35,732 nt of DNA, taken from the NCBI GenBank assembly GCA_018398765.1, contig JAHBMJ010004392.1:43850-79581 (forward strand), read 5' to 3'. The notes beneath the pieces are model-generated. The model was given only the letters and a program-made list of their open reading frames with translations, was not told the origin of the DNA and searched no databases. The translations under genes were made by a program, and so were the position numbers. How positions within the stretch are numbered: the first letter of the stretch is position 1; every line of letters starts with the position of its first letter. The DNA comes from Chromera velia. Its lineage: Eukaryota; Sar; Chromeraceae. This document shows, piece after piece, positions 32,046 through 35,732 of the stretch.

Positions 32046-33824
32046 GCTGTGCCCAAAAGTTCAACGTAGATTTTATCTCAAAACTAGCTTTCTAAATGAT
32101 TGTCTCAGCATTTTTTCTATTTAGCTAAGCTAAGTTGACAGGTAAAATCAAACTGTCTTCATACATCCAACAGAATTCTTGGGATTGTAACACACAACGG
32201 TTGTCTCTTCTTGCTTCACAGGAGGTTAGAGGCTCGAGCAGTTTCTCGCCCAAAGGCCTGTGCGTAGTTTTGCTTGCGTTCGCGGGGACTCGGTGCATTT
32301 AATTTCGGTGTGCGCCTTGATCGTGTATCGGTATGCTGTCGTATGCATGCGTTGACACATGAAAAAGGCAAAAGAATAAGAAAAATCTGTATGCAAGTGC
32401 TTTTGATACACGCTGCTGCGAAGAGAAATCACTGTGTCATGGTGTGCGCGTTACAACTCACCGACTGTATGTTGGCAGAGCCAGGCATATAAACATTGCA
32501 ATCCCTAAATTTTTAATCGATCGAAGTTGAAATCCCACTGCAAGCAATTCCTCCTAAACTCCTTTCAAAACAGAGAGAAAAATCGAATCAAGACAAAGGC
32601 TAAAAAGCAAAGAACGAATCAGATGGGCGCGTAATGCCAGCGCGAAATGTAGGTCTCAAACGGGATGCTGGAAAGGCTGTAAAAGCATGTGCAAATCTCA
32701 GAAACTCAAGTGTGTGCACATGTCTCCTCCTCCATTTGTTCGGTCCTTTCAGCAAAAGGAACACATGCGAGCAGCAGCTGCATGTGTGCAAGGCGAAATA
32801 GAGGAAGGAATCGGCTGGCTACGGCTCAAACACGCACTAAACCGCATAGAAATGCATGTTAGAGCTGCAAACTGGTGCAAACATGATGCTTCTCTAGAGT
32901 GATGGGCAGTCTTGATCAAATCAGCCAGTCATCCATCGTTGTCCATCCAGCCTGCAATAAACCGATTCGGTAGTGCAATGCATGCACGCGAAATCAACTG
33001 TCTTTCTAATCCTCTGATATGTGCCCACCTTCTCTCAATGAGTCCTGCATTGTAGAAATAAATGATTTCGTTTTATTTAAATGTTCTGTATTTTTAGCGC
33101 AAATACGCAAGCGGGCCCACCTATGCCCCTTAGCACCGCGTATAGATATAGAACCCGGCCGCGTGCCGCGCGTCGTGCCGAAAAAAAGTGGCTTTCGAAA
33201 AAAGGTGGCTACTATCTATGCTCAACAACGATGTATTGTTTTTGGAAAGAAGCTCGAACTGCCTCTGTTTCTTGCTAGTCTAGCATTAACAAGCAGAAGA
33301 GTATTAAAGTGATTTCAGCCAAAGACTTCAGTTTTGAGCTTAGAAGTCTGTATCGGGTTGTCCTTGACGAGGCTTAATAAGCCCAAAACCGGTTGGACCT
33401 GAGCGCTTTCGGATTTTCTGTTCATGACAAGGAGAAGGTGTTCTTCAAATCAATTATCAGAGAAAAGAATCAAATATGCACATGCAAGACATCACAGGAG
33501 ATCACAACAGATCATGCACAAGACCACGCAGCTTCTAGAAATGCATAATATTTATACATTGACCAACCGCAATCCACCGGAGGCCGGAAAAGATCACGAT
33601 ATGTCAAGCAGATGCAGCGGGATGCAGTCAATCTCTAGAGTTCGATCTGCATTCCACTGGTCAAAAATCATCTATTCCGATCCGCTCTGACCACTTGCAC
33701 ACACTACATTGGCGATATAGATATCATGCTCAGGTACTTTCTTTTTCTTTTCGATATCGATATTTGTTTAACTGCGATGTTCAACATATACACATCAAAT
33801 CGGATATGTGGTCGATATTATTCG

Positions 33825-33886
33825 ATATTCAATTTCATGCATCTTCCACGGAATATTTAATATTCAATTTCATGCATCTTCCACGG
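33825..33886 (+). repeat. Tandem duplication, 35-bp period
   Basis: The 27-bp word ATATTCAATTTCATGCATCT plus TCCACGG occurs at 33825-33851 and again at 33860-33886, separated by an AT spacer. Confidence 0.9.
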
Positions 33887-34734
33887 CCAAACTTCATACA
33901 AGTTACGTACATTCATTACTGTGCAGCAGTCGGCAGCAGTACATATTCATAGATATGTAGCAGTGCGTGTGCTGTTACATGCTGTTATTGACTACGCCAA
34001 TTAATGCTTAACAGACACAATCATATACTAGATCGTATATTAATATGATTGCACGGAGCAGAATATTGAACACAATATGTCATGAGATCATAGTACGAGC
34101 ATAGAAAATTTCGATTCTAGCTAGCTACAATGAGTGACCAGATTAGTCATAGCAAAAATGCCTGTCAGGAACGGTCAAGAACATCCGGGCATATCCGAGT
34201 CCAGCCTAATCTTTAATCATATCAGTAAATACTCCGCAAAAAGAGATTGATAAACCATGCATGCATATACCCATCTTGAGTTTGCGCAATTAAGCCGTGG
34301 GCCGGCCTCCCGGGACAGTCACCACCAACTTGATTCTGGAATCTTGCTTGACTCATGCAGACAATGCAAAAAATATTGACAATGCAATGTAGAAAGAAAG
34401 CATAACTTAGTGCAAAACTCGAGGGAAAACTTCTTATAGAAGCATCCATATTCAAAAGTGACTTTGAATCCATGTCTAAATTGAAAGCAAAGTCCCGGTT
34501 TTTTTTTTTTTGCACTTCAGTCCGTCAATAAGCTGGTGTGAACCTGAAGTCCGACGGAGTCCGAACAGTTGCTTTCCTTTGATGGATTCTTTTTACGTCT
34601 TTTTATCAGGCAGCTTTATGCATTGACTCAAAGATAATGAAAGTGCCGATGATCTAAGCATATTCATTCATGCAATTGCATACAACATATAATATGATTT
34701 TCCATTCATAAATATATATTTGCACTGACTGACC

Positions 34735-34900
34735 CTGACCCATACGAATGACGGGCAATAAACATAAGATCGCGAAAAAAAATCTATTTCTGCTGATTTT
34801 CTTCATGAACCTGCATAATAACGGCCCAAAACCATCCAAACGAAGCTGAAGCTCTTGAAATTTCTTGAGCATTGTACCACTGATGTCATGGGACTCATGT
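34735..34900 (-). repeat. Dispersed repeat B, copy 3
   Basis: On the minus strand it matches 29350-29540 in order: CATGACATCAGTGGTACAA, AGAGCTTCAGCTTCGT, a GAAATAGATTTTTTTT word, then GCCCGTCATTCG. It abuts the inner end of the right inverted arm, so B and the arm may be parts of one larger element. Confidence 0.75.
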
Positions 34901-34909
34901 CCACTGCGA

Positions 34910-35732
34910 CGAGTTCAGTTCCATGCAACCATATCGAGCTAGGTGAACTGAGGCGAACATCCTGGCGATCATGGCATTGCTGTAAATTAAAACCGCTGTA
35001 AACAATTACTCGCTGCCAAAGATGGGCTGCATGCAAAAGCTGCCTGTTAACAGGTCGCAAAAGGTTAAGATGCTTCAGCTTGTGAATAATCAGGAAGATG
35101 GTTCGAATAGTCCTAGGAATAGTCAAGATTCCTGAAAAGCGATGTAAACGGATGTAAAATTGTTGAAAACATGATCATGATTGATAAACACGCACCCATC
35201 ACGCACCCCCACGCACCTGACTAGCAAAGCCTCAGGCTAAAGAAGCATGGCTGAGAACGTACAACGCTCGATGCAGCAATTCAGCAAATGAAAAATCCGA
35301 AAAAGGACATATTGTCATTGACCACAATCAGTCTAGTGTCCAGTTACCTTCAAGAGTACATTTTTTGAAGAGTCGAATCGGTGTCTATCACTATCAGCTG
35401 TCTATTGGTTTCGATCGGTTTGATCAGCATGTACAATGCTCAATTGATTCAATTGGAAGCCTCAGCTTCATTTGATCGTTGTTTGTCACACGGTGGATTG
35501 ATTGATTATTGTCATGTGATTGTCATGCATGGATGCATGCATGTAATTGCATGTACATGTGTTTGTGCTTGTGAGAGTCATTCACTCATCTAGTTTGAAC
35601 ACTGTCACGTATTCATTCATTCATTCGACTGTCGCAGCATTTGACAGCACTTGATCTCCACTCAGTGTGTCTGATATGCAGTCTATTAATTCGTCGAGTA
35701 GGTTTGGCCGATATCAATAAATTGATCAGTGT
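34910..35732 (-). repeat. Large inverted repeat, right arm (runs off window)
   Basis: This is the reverse-complement partner of 30727-31640. Similarity continues to the last base of the window, so the arm probably extends further. Both arms contain a short frame reading LLHAAHLWQRVIVYSGFNLQ, which differs by a 6-bp in-frame indel just downstream. That is suggestive but not evidence of a gene. Confidence 0.8.

Larger units (their letters stand above)
31641..34734. other. AT-rich spacer between inverted arms
   Basis: It holds a (GA)n array at about 31925-32045 and a GC-richer patch at 33100-33190. A hairpin GGCTT/AAGCC lies near 33365-33385, and a 35-bp-period duplication lies at 33825-33886. 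Short open frames occur, but none has a recognisable motif, and I support no gene here. Confidence 0.4.

Noticed and set aside
31925-32095. Arg/Glu-repeat open frames
   Set aside because: Products of the (GA)n microsatellite.
33019-33312. 97-residue open frame over a GC-richer patch
   Set aside because: It has no recognisable motif, no splice context, and an equally open overlapping frame. Composition alone is not enough.
33340-33420. Hammerhead-ribozyme-like core (TTGACGAG, GGCTT/AAGCC stem, CAAAACC)
   Set aside because: The order resembles CUGANGA-stem II-GAAA, but the conserved C3 and G12 positions differ, and I could not find complementary strands for stems I and III nearby. It is at most a dead relic.

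Overview
The window looks like nuclear DNA of an intron-rich alveolate protist. A photosynthetic chromerid such as Chromera is my best guess. The main evidence is an alveolin (inner-membrane-complex cytoskeletal protein) gene, a family restricted to Alveolata. Spliced GT-AG genes, a mitochondrial COQ2-type gene, microsatellite-laden introns and a LINE also indicate a eukaryote. The species assignment is inference, and no bacterial-style features are present.

Region 1 (1-16.02 kb) is the genic half, with moderate to high GC. It holds three multi-exon genes. (a) The 3' part of an ankyrin-repeat gene on + (269-2433), with one repeat per exon and all three visible introns in phase 0. (b) An alveolin gene on - (9247 down to 5606), five exons and 470 residues. 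(c) A 4-hydroxybenzoate polyprenyltransferase (COQ2) gene on + (9899-16024), nine exons and 459 residues. The ankyrin and alveolin genes converge. The alveolin and COQ2 genes diverge from a 651-bp intergenic region. The exon models were built by hand from domain homology, GT/AG sites and phase; the joined alveolin and COQ2 frames close without internal stops. The three products act in different places (cytoskeletal membrane skeleton, mitochondrial ubiquinone synthesis, protein interaction), so no shared pathway is implied.

Region 2 (16.03-35.73 kb) becomes abruptly AT-rich, and I find no intact gene in it. It is a graveyard of mobile and repeated DNA. A 1.65-kb hAT-like element has TIRs and an 8-bp target duplication, and encloses a broken unknown reading frame. 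A 1.78-kb element has long diverged inverted ends. A 5'-truncated non-LTR retrotransposon on - carries four in-frame stops and is itself split by a 580-bp TIR element with a perfect 10-bp target duplication. From 29.3 kb onward there is a family of dispersed repeats, including two inverted arms of about 0.8-0.9 kb.

I did not find a convincing new gene system. The most unusual signals are: 5' splice sites placed at the first GT of 4-bp (GTNN)n arrays in all three genes; nested transposon structures with readable target duplications; a GTAACC-rich non-autonomous element; and the inverted repeat at the right edge.
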